Shown: one piece after another, positions 7,534-14,867 of the stretch | How the letters are laid out: each line of letters starts with the position of its first letter | Position numbering within the stretch: the stretch's first letter is position 1 | Assembly (NCBI GenBank): GCA_002362385.1 | Contig: DEUB01000034.1 | Coordinates: forward strand, 1 to 20,297 | DNA: 20,297 bases | Direction: 5' to 3' | From: Lachnospiraceae bacterium UBA3273 | Lineage (GTDB): Bacteria > Bacillota > Clostridia > Lachnospirales > Lachnospiraceae | Program-made: the position numbers and the translations under genes | Notes under the pieces: model-generated | The model's database searches: none | What the model was told of the DNA's origin: nothing | Seen by the model: only the letters and a program-made list of their open reading frames with translations

Positions 7534-7600
7534 CCGTGTTCTCCTTTTTCGCCTTTAGTAAAATTTTCATAATATATTTGCGTTTATCCTACCATTCATC

Positions 7601-7650
7601 TGCATCATTTCTGCACATTTTCTGCATCATTTTTGCATCATTTCTGCACG
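7601..7650 (-). promoter_or_regulatory. 11-bp direct repeats upstream of the solute-binding protein gene
   Basis: Four exactly 11-base units are head-to-tail at 7601-7611, 7612-7622, 7623-7633 and 7634-7644, with a partial fifth (TGCACG) to 7650. The plus-strand consensus is TGCATCATTTC; read with the gene it is GAAATGATGCA. The period is one helical turn. Regulators of the OmpR/PhoB family bind 11-bp direct repeats of this type. A TATATT -10 candidate for the minus-strand gene (plus 7571-7576) lies 24 bases downstream with no good -35, which fits an activated promoter. Confidence 0.7.
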
Positions 7651-7679
7651 TATTTATGAAAAAAACGGTCAAGCGAAAA

Positions 7680-7692
7680 GGTAATTTTTACC
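7680..7692 (-). terminator. weak terminator-like hairpin after the small membrane protein gene
   Basis: On the minus strand GGTAA-AAA-TTACC is followed by TTTTCG, 21 bases after the stop of the gene ending at 7714. The stem is only five base pairs, so the call is tentative. Confidence 0.3.
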
Positions 7693-7713
7693 CGGCGGAG
7701 GTTTTGTATAAAT

Positions 7714-8079
7714 TTATAAAATGAACATGATGCACAGCGCTCCATAGGTCAGCTTTATGTTCCGGTTCAAGAGCAGATAGACCGTTCCGAAACAGAAACC
7801 GCCGAATGCCGAGTATAGACCTGCCGCTAATGTGCCCTTTGTCAGCCAGTGTCCCATCCCCCATGTCAGAGCGACTGCGATTCCTCCGTAGGGGATATTG
7901 GCTTTTTTGACCTGTCTGAAAAATGAGATATAATAGAGCCCTGCCAACACGATATAGGGAATCGTAACGGAGAAGAACATATCCCTGTAGGCATTGGGAT
8001 GCATATCTGTAAAACGGCTTTCATTTATGTGCAGGGAAGAATATCCGACAGTAATTTTGGTATTTCTCCAGTCAGTCAT
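7714..8079 (-). CDS. small integral membrane protein, resembles the C-terminal part of CPBP (CAAX-protease-like) proteins
   Basis: 121 residues with three hydrophobic segments: about 35-52 (MFFSVTIPYIVLAGLYYISF), 66-80 and 85-121. The segment LTWGMGHWLTKG, then FGTVYLLLNRNIKLTY, resembles the last two helices of CPBP-family membrane proteases, including a histidine in a WGxGH context. The family's EExxxR motif and the N-terminal helices are absent, and the final histidine motif is not seen. An in-frame TGA directly precedes the ATG and no good ribosome site is visible. The gene could therefore be a 5'-truncated remnant or a genuinely short protein. Function is not assigned. Confidence 0.5.
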   Translation of the reverse strand: MTDWRNTKITVGYSSLHINESRFTDMHPNAYRDMFFSVTIPYIVLAGLYYISFFRQVKKANIPYGGIAVALTWGMGHWLTKGTLAAGLYSAFGGFCFGTVYLLLNRNIKLTYGALCIMFIL

Positions 8080-8100
8080 TCAGCTATTTTCATGGCGAAT

Positions 8101-8130
8101 TTACAAATCCGCTATAAAATGTGATATAAT
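8101..8130 (+). promoter_or_regulatory. extended -10 promoter for the GNAT gene
   Basis: TGATATAAT (8122-8130) is an extended -10 (TGN plus TATAAT). A weak TTACAA (8101-8106) lies 18 bases upstream. The start codon follows 44 bases downstream. Confidence 0.6.
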
Positions 8131-8174
8131 TTCTTGTACGGTTCGTGGGAAACGTTTTTGAAAGGAGGATTATC

Positions 8175-8636
8175 ATGGTTCATATCAGATGTGCGGGAAC
8201 GGATGATCTGGAAAAGATAAAAGATATTGTATATCGGACCATAGAAAAGATTTATCCTCGTTATTATCCGGAAGGGGCCGTTTCTTTTTTCCTTTCCCAT
8301 CATAACGAAAACAATATTATGGAAGATATCAAGCGGCAGAGGGTCTATATTCTGGAAACATCCTCTGAATGTGTGGGAACGGTAACGATAAAAGGGAATG
8401 GGATCTGCCGGCTGTTTGTGCTGCCGGGCTTTCAGAAAAAAGGGTATGGAAGGGCTTTGCTGGATTTTGCGGAGGGGGAAATTCTCGCAAAGGAAGACAG
8501 GGTGTGCATAGACGCTTCTTTTCCCGCAAAGGGAATCTATTTAAGGCGGGGATATAAGGAAACGGAGTTTTATTCCATTGAGACGGAGAACGGGGATTTT
8601 TTATGTTATGATGTAATGGAGAAGAAAAAGAGATGA
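8175..8636 (+). CDS. GNAT-family N-acetyltransferase
   Basis: 153-residue acetyltransferase of the GNAT fold, transferring an acetyl group from acetyl-CoA to an amine on an unknown acceptor. The ATG at 8175 is preceded by the strong site AAAGGAGG (8161-8168); the frame opens 10 codons earlier but without a ribosome site. Beta-strand 4 and motif A are clear at residues 79-97 (RLFVLPGFQKKGYGRALL), with the acetyl-CoA pyrophosphate loop Q87-K-K-G-Y-G92. The motif-B-like end AKGIYLRRGYKETEF is also typical. Length is normal for a single-domain GNAT. A 50-base gap leads to the next small gene, probably co-transcribed. Confidence 0.88.
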   Translation: MVHIRCAGTDDLEKIKDIVYRTIEKIYPRYYPEGAVSFFLSHHNENNIMEDIKRQRVYILETSSECVGTVTIKGNGICRLFVLPGFQKKGYGRALLDFAEGEILAKEDRVCIDASFPAKGIYLRRGYKETEFYSIETENGDFLCYDVMEKKKR

Positions 8637-8686
8637 GAATTGTCACTGGAATGTTGTTTAAATAGGGTACGAAAGGAAGAAAAATT

Positions 8687-8917
8687 ATGTTAAATCCGGC
8701 GTCGCTTATGAAAATCATGAGTGCAAAAAATGTTTTTGAGGAAAATCATCCCAAATTTGTGGCATTTGTAAAGGCAGTTTTTTCCAAGGGGATTGAAGAA
8801 GGTACTGTCATGGAAATTACGGTAACAAAGCCGGGGCAGGAGCCGATGACAGCCAATATCAAAGTCAAACAGTCGGATCTGGAACTGCTCCAGGAACTGA
8901 AAGAGTTGGGGAAATAG
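8687..8917 (+). CDS. 76-residue protein of unknown function
   Basis: A small soluble protein beginning MLNPASLMKIMSAKNVFEEN. The start is supported by GAAAGGAAG (8671-8679), 7 bases before the ATG. It shows two parts: an N-terminal helical region (about 1-38, NVFEENHPKFVAFVKAVFSK), and a short beta-rich segment (VMEITVTKPGQEPMTANIKV) followed by a C-terminal helix (DLELLQELKELGK). No signal peptide or membrane helix is seen. The codon pattern and conserved-looking amphipathicity suggest a real gene. It probably shares the GNAT transcript. I do not recognise the family. Confidence 0.75.
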   Translation: MLNPASLMKIMSAKNVFEENHPKFVAFVKAVFSKGIEEGTVMEITVTKPGQEPMTANIKVKQSDLELLQELKELGK

Positions 8918-8925
8918 TCTGTCAC

Positions 8926-8947
8926 AGCCCCTTGCCTTGTGGGGGCT
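8926..8947. terminator. weak hairpin between convergent genes
   Basis: AGCCCC (8926-8931) can pair with GGGGCT (8942-8947). There is no T-run on either strand, so termination efficiency is doubtful. It sits between the convergent 76-residue protein gene and the M15 peptidase gene. Confidence 0.3.
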
Positions 8948-8957
8948 TATATTATGC

Positions 8958-9872
8958 TTACAGTTCTTTCTGGAAATGCTGGTAGTCTTTTAAAGTACGC
9001 CAGTGTCCGCCCCAGGTAAAGCCATGGGCCGTAAACAGCTGATAACAAAGGTCATCCTCGGTAATGATATGGGGAAGCCCTGAATCCCTGTCGGCATAGG
9101 GCTCGCTGCCGGGAGGGGATATGCGTTCTACGCCGTCGGGATAGGTAACATACGGGTTCTGGAAGGGATTGATATCGATGGCAAGTCCTAAGGCATGCTT
9201 GCTCAGGTTATCCGATCCGTACACCTTGCGGAAATTAAAGCAGGAGGTATTGTTTGCGGCGCAGGAGAGATCGTCATCCGCGTCGTATTCATCCACCAGC
9301 CTTATTTTGTCGATCTGATAGTGGCTGCAGTACAGTTCATAAAAAATTTCCACCAGATCCTGGGCGATCGCCTTGTTACAGATGATCTCGCCGGTCTGGG
9401 TTTCGCCGTTAAAATCTTCATACAGAACGGATACATAGCGAAGGTCTTCGTATGGAACGGTACAATCCGATTTGTAGGAAAGGCCGTTGATCCGTGCTTT
9501 GATATCGTCGGTAAGGGACTGGTAAAAAAAGCCTTCTTCATAGGTATAGCGGTCGGAAGCTGTCATAAGGGGCACCTCGTCATCCTTTGTATCAGTATAT
9601 GAAGGAGCATCCTGTAAATATGAGTCATCGGCAGCGGAGTCCTGTCCGTCCGGGGGAAGGGGAGCTTCATTTATGGAAAGAACGGGCAGGGATATATTTT
9701 CCGAGAGGTCTATGGGATAATTTGCGGATAATGAAGGCGCCAAAGCCTTGTTATCGCCCTGCGGTCTTTGGGAGCCTGAAAAACAGACCAGTCCGCCTAT
9801 GCCTAAAAGAGCGGCGGCCAAACAGCAGATCATCCTGTATTTCAATAATTTTATTTCTTTATCTGTGTTCAT
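8958..9872 (-). CDS. M15-family metallopeptidase (peptidoglycan endopeptidase/carboxypeptidase-like), membrane-anchored
   Basis: 304-residue zinc peptidase related to the M15 family (VanY / CwlK / Ply500-type), acting on peptidoglycan stem peptides outside the membrane. The ATG at 9870-9872 is preferred; a GTG five codons upstream is possible, and neither has a strong ribosome site. Residues about 10-30 are a hydrophobic signal-anchor, followed by a Pro/Asp/Ser-rich linker to about 115. The catalytic domain carries zinc ligands H226 and D233 (SKHALGLAIDINP) and H299 (GGHWRTLKDYQHF). D296, three residues before H299, corresponds to the general base in Ply500-like enzymes. All key residues are present. 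The exact bond cleaved is not known. The gene is divergent from ecfA1. Confidence 0.88.
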   Translation of the reverse strand: MNTDKEIKLLKYRMICCLAAALLGIGGLVCFSGSQRPQGDNKALAPSLSANYPIDLSENISLPVLSINEAPLPPDGQDSAADDSYLQDAPSYTDTKDDEVPLMTASDRYTYEEGFFYQSLTDDIKARINGLSYKSDCTVPYEDLRYVSVLYEDFNGETQTGEIICNKAIAQDLVEIFYELYCSHYQIDKIRLVDEYDADDDLSCAANNTSCFNFRKVYGSDNLSKHALGLAIDINPFQNPYVTYPDGVERISPPGSEPYADRDSGLPHIITEDDLCYQLFTAHGFTWGGHWRTLKDYQHFQKEL

Positions 9873-10005
9873 GATATAAATTTTCACTTTCTAAAAAATA
9901 TACTTTATTTGTAACTGCGGCGGCAGCCGATCATTTCATACTGCAAGCATAGCATAAAATCATGGATTTCACTATAGCGGGTTTTTATATTGTCCGCACT
10001 TTTTC

Positions 10006-10034
10006 TTGTAATTCCCTACATTATCCTGTACAAT
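10006..10034 (+). promoter_or_regulatory. promoter of the ecfA1-ecfA2-ecfT operon
   Basis: TTGTAA (10006-10011), a 17-base spacer and TACAAT (10029-10034), 51 bases before the ecfA1 start. It gives the ecf genes a promoter separate from the ribosomal cluster. Confidence 0.65.
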
Positions 10035-10085
10035 AAAGGCGATATGGTAAAACGTAAACCGATTTCGCAATGAAGGTTGACAACT

Positions 10086-10940
10086 ATGAATATGATAAAA
10101 ACCGAGAAACTGACATTTGAATATATAAGGCGGGATGAGGAAGGCAATGTAGAGGGGATTACCCGCGCTGTGGACCAGGTGGATCTGGATGTGGAAAAAG
10201 GAGATTTTATTGCCATTCTGGGGCATAACGGTTCGGGCAAGTCTACTTTGGCCAAGCATATGAACGCTATTTTTTTCCCTACGGAGGGAACGATCTATGT
10301 TGGGGGGATGGATACGGGAGATGAATCCCATATCTGGGATATCCGCAAAACGGCGGGAATGGTGTTCCAGAATCCGGACAATCAGATCATAGGACAGGTC
10401 GTTGAAGAGGATGTGGGCTTCGGACCGGAGAATATGGGGATCCCCACAAAGGAGATCTGGGAACGGGTGGAGGAAAGCCTGAAGGCAGTGGGAATGTATG
10501 CATATAGAAAGCATTCGCCCAACAAGCTTTCCGGCGGGCAGAAGCAGCGTGTTTCCATTGCAGGAGTCCTTGCCATGCATCCGGAGTGTATTGTGTTGGA
10601 TGAGCCTACCGCCATGCTGGACCCCCAGGGGCGCAAGGAGGTCATCAGGGCTGTGCGGGCCTTAAATGAAGTGGAAAATATAACGATCATTCTCATAACC
10701 CATTATATGGAAGAGGTGGTTATGGCGGATAAGGTATTCGTTATGGACAAGGGCAGCATCAAAATGCAGGGAAGCCCTAAGGAAATATTCTCCCAGGTGG
10801 ATAAGCTTAAGGAACTGAGGCTGACGGTGCCCCAGGTCACACTGCTGGCGGAAGAGTGCAGAAAGGCGGGAATGCCTTTTTCCAAAGGGATTCTCACAAT
10901 CGATGAGTTTATGGAGGAATTACAGTGCCTATTATCTTAA
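10086..10940 (+). CDS. ecfA1: ECF transporter ATPase subunit A1
   Basis: 284-residue ATP-binding subunit of the energy-coupling factor module (EcfA1-EcfA2-EcfT), which powers interchangeable S components for vitamins and metals. The ATG at 10086 lies 9 bases after TGAAGG; an in-frame TTG three codons upstream is less likely. Walker A GHNGSGKST is at 46-54, the signature LSGGQKQR begins at 148, Walker B ends with D172 and catalytic E173 (VLDEPTAMLD), and the switch histidine is H206 (THYMEE). A C-terminal extension after about 215 is typical of EcfA proteins. Its end overlaps ecfA2 by 16 bases, implying translational coupling. No S component is in the window. Confidence 0.95.
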   Translation: MNMIKTEKLTFEYIRRDEEGNVEGITRAVDQVDLDVEKGDFIAILGHNGSGKSTLAKHMNAIFFPTEGTIYVGGMDTGDESHIWDIRKTAGMVFQNPDNQIIGQVVEEDVGFGPENMGIPTKEIWERVEESLKAVGMYAYRKHSPNKLSGGQKQRVSIAGVLAMHPECIVLDEPTAMLDPQGRKEVIRAVRALNEVENITIILITHYMEEVVMADKVFVMDKGSIKMQGSPKEIFSQVDKLKELRLTVPQVTLLAEECRKAGMPFSKGILTIDEFMEELQCLLS

Positions 10941-11776
10941 ACCATGTTAATTGCATTTATGAGGCCGGTACAAATATGGAGGTGGCGGCGTTAAAGGATG
11001 TGAACCTGGTAATTCCCGACGGGCAGTTTATCGGATTGATCGGACATACGGGTTCAGGCAAGTCTTCCCTTGTGCAGCATTTGAACGGTCTGATGAAGCC
11101 CACAGGTGGAGAAGTCTACTTTGACGGACAGGATATAGCCGATGAGGATTATGATAAGAAAAAGTTGAGAAGCGATGTGGGACTGGTGTTCCAGTATCCG
11201 GAGCATCAGCTTTTTGAAGCGGACGTTTTTTCTGACGTATGCTTTGGGCCGAAGAATCTGGGCCTTTCCAAAAAGGAAATAGAACTCAGGGCTTACGAAG
11301 CGTTGAAAATGGTGGGACTCGAGGATGAATATTTTTATCAGTCGCCCTTTGATCTGTCCGGGGGACAGAAACGGCGGGCAGCCATAGCAGGCGTCATTGC
11401 CATGAAACCCAGGGTATTGATTTTAGACGAGCCTACGGCGGGGCTGGATCCTAAGGGAAGGGAAGAAATTTTAAACCTCATCAAAAAGCTTCATGAGGAA
11501 ATGGGGATTACCATTATACTGGTTTCCCACAGCATGGATGATGTTGCCGATTATGTGGAGCGGATCATTGTCATGAACCACGGAGAGGTATTTCTGGATG
11601 ATGAGCCGAAAGCAGTGTTTTCACACAAGGAGGAACTGGAAAAGATTGGCCTGGCAGTGCCTACGGTAACGGAAATCATGAGCAGATGCGCAGGAAAAGG
11701 TTTTCCCGTTGACGATACAGTCACGACCATAGAAGAAGCGAAAGCGGAGTTGCTGAAGCTGTATAAAAAACGGTAA
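10925..11776 (+). CDS. ecfA2: ECF transporter ATPase subunit A2
   Basis: 283-residue second ATPase of the ECF energizing module, forming a heterodimer with EcfA1. Start is GTG at 10925, seven bases after GGAGG (10913-10917) and inside the end of ecfA1. Walker A GHTGSGKSS is at 40-48, the signature LSGGQKRR begins at 144, Walker B is LILDEPTAGLD with D168/E169, and the switch histidine is H202 (VSHSMDD). The N-terminal CIYEAGTNMEVAAL segment with its A-loop aromatic and the C-terminal domain VPTVTEIMSR are family-typical. ecfT follows 57 bases downstream. Confidence 0.95.
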   Translation: MPIILNHVNCIYEAGTNMEVAALKDVNLVIPDGQFIGLIGHTGSGKSSLVQHLNGLMKPTGGEVYFDGQDIADEDYDKKKLRSDVGLVFQYPEHQLFEADVFSDVCFGPKNLGLSKKEIELRAYEALKMVGLEDEYFYQSPFDLSGGQKRRAAIAGVIAMKPRVLILDEPTAGLDPKGREEILNLIKKLHEEMGITIILVSHSMDDVADYVERIIVMNHGEVFLDDEPKAVFSHKEELEKIGLAVPTVTEIMSRCAGKGFPVDDTVTTIEEAKAELLKLYKKR

Positions 11777-11833
11777 ATAGAAACGACAGAATTTCCGGCA
11801 ATGGAAGGCGGCGGGAATAGAAAGGATAATGAT

Positions 11834-12655
11834 ATGCTCCGGGATATTACTTTAGGACAATATTATCAGGCGGATTCTCCTATACACAGAATGGATGCAA
11901 GGGTCAAGCTGATTGGTACTCTCGTATATATCATAACACTGTTTTTATATAAAAATTTAACGATTTATCTGATTGCCCTGCTTTTCTTAGGGGCGGTAGT
12001 AAAGATATCAAAGGTGCCCCTTTCTTTTATTTTAAGAGGCATTAAGACCATTATGATACTGTTAGTCATTACGGCGGTATTCAATATGTTTTTAACTCCC
12101 GGCGAGCCTATCGTTTCCTTTTGGAAATTCAAGCTGACATGGGAGGGGATCGCCAACGCTTTTTATCTGTGCATCAGATTGGTGTTTTTGATCGTAGGCT
12201 CTTCCTTAATGACGCTTACCACAACGCCTAACCAGCTTACGGACGGTCTGGAAAGCCTTTTGGGACCTTTAAAGAAAATAAAGGTTCCGGTGCATGAGAT
12301 CGCCATGATGATGTCCATTGCCTTAAGGTTTATTCCTATTTTATTGGAAGAAACGGATAAGATCATGAAGGCACAGATGGCAAGGGGGGCTGAATTTGAC
12401 AGCGGCAGCCTGATCAAGAAGGTAAAGGCTCTTGTGCCCTTATTGGTGCCTTTGTTTATTTCCGCCTTCCGGAGGGCCAATGACCTTGCCATGGCCATGG
12501 AAGCGAGGTGCTACCAGGGAGGAGAAGGCCGAACCAAGATGAAGCCTTTGAAGTACCGGAAACTGGATTTTGGCGCCTTTGTTGTTCTGGGCGTTTATCT
12601 GGCGGCGGCGGCAGTGCTTGGAAAGCTGTTTCCGTTGAATTTGATTCCGTTATAG
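11834..12655 (+). CDS. ecfT: ECF transporter transmembrane subunit T
   Basis: 273-residue membrane subunit that couples ATP hydrolysis in EcfA1/A2 to movement of the S component. The ATG at 11834 (MLRDITLGQYYQADSPIHRM) follows AAAGGA (11821-11826) and matches the family N-terminus; the upstream ATG at 11801 adds an unrelated, charged dozen residues. The DARVKL segment and several hydrophobic helices precede two conserved Ala-Arg coupling motifs: MARGAEF (ARG) and MEARCYQGG (ARC in place of ARG). Both are the expected contact sites for the ATPases. One to two last helices end the protein. Confidence 0.93.
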   Translation: MLRDITLGQYYQADSPIHRMDARVKLIGTLVYIITLFLYKNLTIYLIALLFLGAVVKISKVPLSFILRGIKTIMILLVITAVFNMFLTPGEPIVSFWKFKLTWEGIANAFYLCIRLVFLIVGSSLMTLTTTPNQLTDGLESLLGPLKKIKVPVHEIAMMMSIALRFIPILLEETDKIMKAQMARGAEFDSGSLIKKVKALVPLLVPLFISAFRRANDLAMAMEARCYQGGEGRTKMKPLKYRKLDFGAFVVLGVYLAAAAVLGKLFPLNLIPL

Positions 12656-12781
12656 GTAATCGCTTTTGAATGTCTCCGGACCCTGCCGCAGTTATTATTT
12701 CCTGATGCGCGAAGTTATCGGGGCGGGAAAAGAGGCAGGATATTCAGGAACCGGAAAATGTATTGAGACGGGAGGCATGCC

Positions 12782-13522
12782 ATGAGGCGGATCATGCTGA
12801 CGGTTGCTTATGACGGCACCGCTTATAACGGCTGGCAGGTACAGCCGAATGGGATTACCATTGAAGGAGAACTGAACAGGGCCTTAAAGGAGCTTTTAGG
12901 AGAGGATATTTCAGTGATCGGCGCCAGCAGGACCGATGCAGGCGTTCATGCATTATGCAATATGGCAGTATTTGACACGGAGAGCAGGATTCTGCCGGAA
13001 AAAATTGCTTCGGCCTTAAACGCCAGGCTGCCGGAGGATATCAGGGTGCAGAGGTCTGTGGAAGTTGCTCCGGATTTTCATCCCAGGCGTTGTCATACGA
13101 AAAAGACTTATGAGTACCGGATCTATATGGGGAAATATGAAAATCCTATCGGCAGGCAGTATGCCCACTTTGTCTATGTTCCCCTGGATGTGGAAAAGAT
13201 GGAGAAAGCGGCAGGATATCTGGTGGGAGAGCATGATTTTAAAAGCTTTTGCGTGGCAAAAGCCCAGGTATTGACTACGGTCCGTACCCTTTATGGTATA
13301 GAGGTAAAAAAGGAAGGAAATTATCTGACCATCAGGGTAAGCGGGAGCGGATTTCTCTTTAATATGGTAAGGATCATTGCGGGGACCCTTTTAGAGGTAG
13401 GGAAGGGGAAGCTTGCGCCGGAACAGGTAAAGGAGATTTTGGAGGCGAAGGACAGGCAGGAGGCAGGCCCTACGGCGCCGGCAAGGGGACTGACCCTGGT
13501 TTCCTTTGAGTTTTGTGAATAA
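12782..13522 (+). CDS. truA: tRNA pseudouridine(38-40) synthase
   Basis: 246-residue TruA, which converts uridines 38-40 of the tRNA anticodon stem to pseudouridine. The start follows GGGAGGC. The N-terminal strand RIMLTVAYDGTAYNGWQVQPNG is diagnostic. The catalytic aspartate is D52 in GASRTDAGVHA. The C-terminal part includes HDFKSFC and the SGSGFLFNMVRIIAGTLLEVG segment. Length is normal. The preceding 126-base gap (12656-12781) contains no gene, promoter or clear structure that I can support. truA between ecfT and rplM is the usual Firmicute arrangement. Confidence 0.96.
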   Translation: MRRIMLTVAYDGTAYNGWQVQPNGITIEGELNRALKELLGEDISVIGASRTDAGVHALCNMAVFDTESRILPEKIASALNARLPEDIRVQRSVEVAPDFHPRRCHTKKTYEYRIYMGKYENPIGRQYAHFVYVPLDVEKMEKAAGYLVGEHDFKSFCVAKAQVLTTVRTLYGIEVKKEGNYLTIRVSGSGFLFNMVRIIAGTLLEVGKGKLAPEQVKEILEAKDRQEAGPTAPARGLTLVSFEFCE

Positions 13523-13550
13523 AATTGTGCAAATTGCTCAAAAAAATGAG

Positions 13551-13579
13551 TTGACACACCAGGGTGCGTATAATATAAT
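13551..13579 (+). promoter_or_regulatory. consensus promoter of rplM-rpsI
   Basis: TTGACA (13551-13556), exactly 17 bases, TATAAT (13574-13579): a perfect sigma-A match. It begins 28 bases after the truA stop and lies 144 bases before rplM, so it starts a long leader. Confidence 0.9.
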
Positions 13580-13585
13580 ATTTCA

Positions 13586-13723
13586 CAGTGGCGACATTTG
13601 ATGGAATCTGTCCAAAGCCCCGGAAAGACTGTCAATGCCGCAAAAGAATTTCCCGTTTTCCGATTAGCCCCGGAGGGAAAAACAACTAATTAATCCATTG
13701 ATAAACATTTTGGAGGTAATACA
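13586..13723 (+). promoter_or_regulatory. long 5' leader of rplM, possible L13 autoregulatory leader
   Basis: About 138 transcribed bases precede rplM. They contain a bulged hairpin: TTTCCC (13649-13654) with GGGAAA (13675-13680), continued by TCCG (13659-13662) with CGGA (13671-13674), loop ATTAGCCC, with four bulged bases on the 5' side. Structured leaders bound by L13 are known upstream of rplM-rpsI in Firmicutes. The position fits; the match to that family was not tested. Confidence 0.5.
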
Positions 13724-14152
13724 ATGAAAACATTTATGGCTAGTCCGGCTACAATTGATAGAAAATGGTATGTAGTAGACGCTACTGATATGACATTAGG
13801 ACGTTTAGCATCTGAAGTTGCTAAAGTTTTGAGAGGAAAGAATAAACCGATTTTTACTCCTCACATCGATACAGGCGATAACGTGATCGTTATCAATGCC
13901 GAGAAGATCAAAGTGACCGGTAAGAAAATGGATCAGAAGATCTATTATCATCACTCCGATTATGTTGGCGGAATGAAAGAAGCTACATTGAGAGAGAAAT
14001 TAGCGAAGAAACCTGAACAGGTTATCGAGCTTGCTGTTAAAGGCATGCTTCCCAAGGGACCTTTAGGAAGACAGATGTTCACAAAGCTTCATGTATATGC
14101 AGGACCTGAACACAAACATGCGGCACAGAAGCCTGAAGTATTAACATTTTAA
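13724..14152 (+). CDS. rplM: 50S ribosomal protein L13
   Basis: 142-residue ribosomal protein L13, an early assembly protein of the 50S subunit that binds 23S rRNA. The start follows GGAGG about 9 bases upstream. The N-terminus MKTFMASPATIDRKWYVVDA, then TLGRLASEVAKVLRGK, the HIDTGDNVIVINAEKIKVTGKK block and the C-terminal LPKGPLGRQMFTKLHVYAG are all diagnostic. Length is normal. rpsI starts 27 bases downstream in the same operon. The codon use is the strongly biased type expected of highly expressed genes. Confidence 0.97.
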   Translation: MKTFMASPATIDRKWYVVDATDMTLGRLASEVAKVLRGKNKPIFTPHIDTGDNVIVINAEKIKVTGKKMDQKIYYHHSDYVGGMKEATLREKLAKKPEQVIELAVKGMLPKGPLGRQMFTKLHVYAGPEHKHAAQKPEVLTF

Positions 14153-14179
14153 TGAGAGGGACTGAAAGGAGAAATTAAA

Positions 14180-14578
14180 ATGGCTAAAACAGCAGAAAGA
14201 TATCATGGAACCGGAAGAAGAAAAAAATCTATCGCAAGAGTTTATTTAACACCGGGAAAAGGTAATATTGTAATCAATAAAAGAGATATTGACGAATACT
14301 TTGGTCTTGAGACCTTAAAGGTTATCGTTCGCCAGCCCTTAGCGGCTACTGATACAGTAGATAAATTTGACATCCTTGTAAATGTAAAAGGCGGCGGATA
14401 CACAGGCCAGGCAGGTGCCATCAGACACGGTATTGCAAGAGCGCTTCTTACCGTTGATGCAGATTACAGACCCACATTAAAGAAAGCAGGATACTTAACA
14501 AGGGACCCTCGTATGAAAGAAAGAAAGAAATACGGTCTCAAAGCTGCCCGTCGTGCACCACAGTTTTCAAAGAGATAA
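14180..14578 (+). CDS. rpsI: 30S ribosomal protein S9
   Basis: 132-residue ribosomal protein S9 of the 30S head, whose C-terminal tail reaches the P-site tRNA. GAAAGGAG lies just upstream of the ATG. Diagnostic parts are YHGTGRRKKSIARVYL near the N-terminus, the GGGYTGQAGAIRHGIARAL block, and the terminal RRAPQFSKR whose final Lys-Arg contacts the anticodon stem. All are intact. It is the last gene of the operon; its stop is followed immediately by nested inverted repeats containing the terminator. Confidence 0.97.
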   Translation: MAKTAERYHGTGRRKKSIARVYLTPGKGNIVINKRDIDEYFGLETLKVIVRQPLAATDTVDKFDILVNVKGGGYTGQAGAIRHGIARALLTVDADYRPTLKKAGYLTRDPRMKERKKYGLKAARRAPQFSKR

Positions 14579-14724
14579 GGATTACTGCGAAGTGCAGTAT
14601 ATGGAAAGAGTTCCCGAACTTGTTCGAGGAACTCTTTTTATATACTGCACTTCATAGGAAGCCAAGAGATGACCGACATGGAGCGAAGCGGAATGGAGGT
14701 TATCTCTTGGCTTCGCAGTAATCC
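14579..14724. repeat. nested inverted repeats downstream of rpsI
   Basis: Three pairings nest within 146 bases. The outer arms are GGATTACTGCGAAG (14579-14592) and its complement (14711-14724). The first inner branch is a 14-bp stem, 14589-14602 with 14640-14653. The second branch is a stem of up to 17 bp, 14658-14674 with 14698-14714, with one G-T pair. The GAAG/CTTC ends are shared, so the outer and inner pairings compete. The layout resembles a small MITE-like element or a three-way RNA junction around the terminator. Confidence 0.8.
14605..14640 (+). terminator. intrinsic terminator of rplM-rpsI
   Basis: AAAGAGTTCC (14605-14614) pairs with GGAACTCTTT (14628-14637), and a short inner CGAA/TTCG pairing caps the loop. 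The T-run 14635-14639 follows directly. It is the tip of the first inner branch of the nested repeats. Confidence 0.85.
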
Positions 14725-14765
14725 GGGGCGTGGGGATGCTATACAGAAAAAGATAGAACTTTAAA

Positions 14766-14794
14766 TTGTGAAGGAAAAATATGTATGCTAGAAT
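14766..14794 (+). promoter_or_regulatory. promoter for the purN-like gene
   Basis: TTGTGA (14766-14771), 17-base spacer and TAGAAT (14789-14794), the latter preceded by TGC (extended -10). It lies 73 bases before the purN-like start, downstream of the rpsI terminator. Confidence 0.6.
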
Positions 14795-14867
14795 GGGTAC
14801 ATGAACAATCGCCTTTTTATATCTTATCAGGAACTGTGGAGAACAAAATCAGATAGGAGATGTCCCA

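Noticed and set aside
7601..7650. CRISPR-like array
   Set aside because: Units are 11 bases with no spacers; these are contiguous direct repeats.
8145..8162. Possible CcpA cre-type site around GGGAAACG
   Set aside because: Too many mismatches to the cre consensus.
9931..9960. Hairpin with G-U pairs in the M15 peptidase-ecfA1 spacer
   Set aside because: Weak A+T-rich pairing without a T-run or conserved context; no function can be supported.
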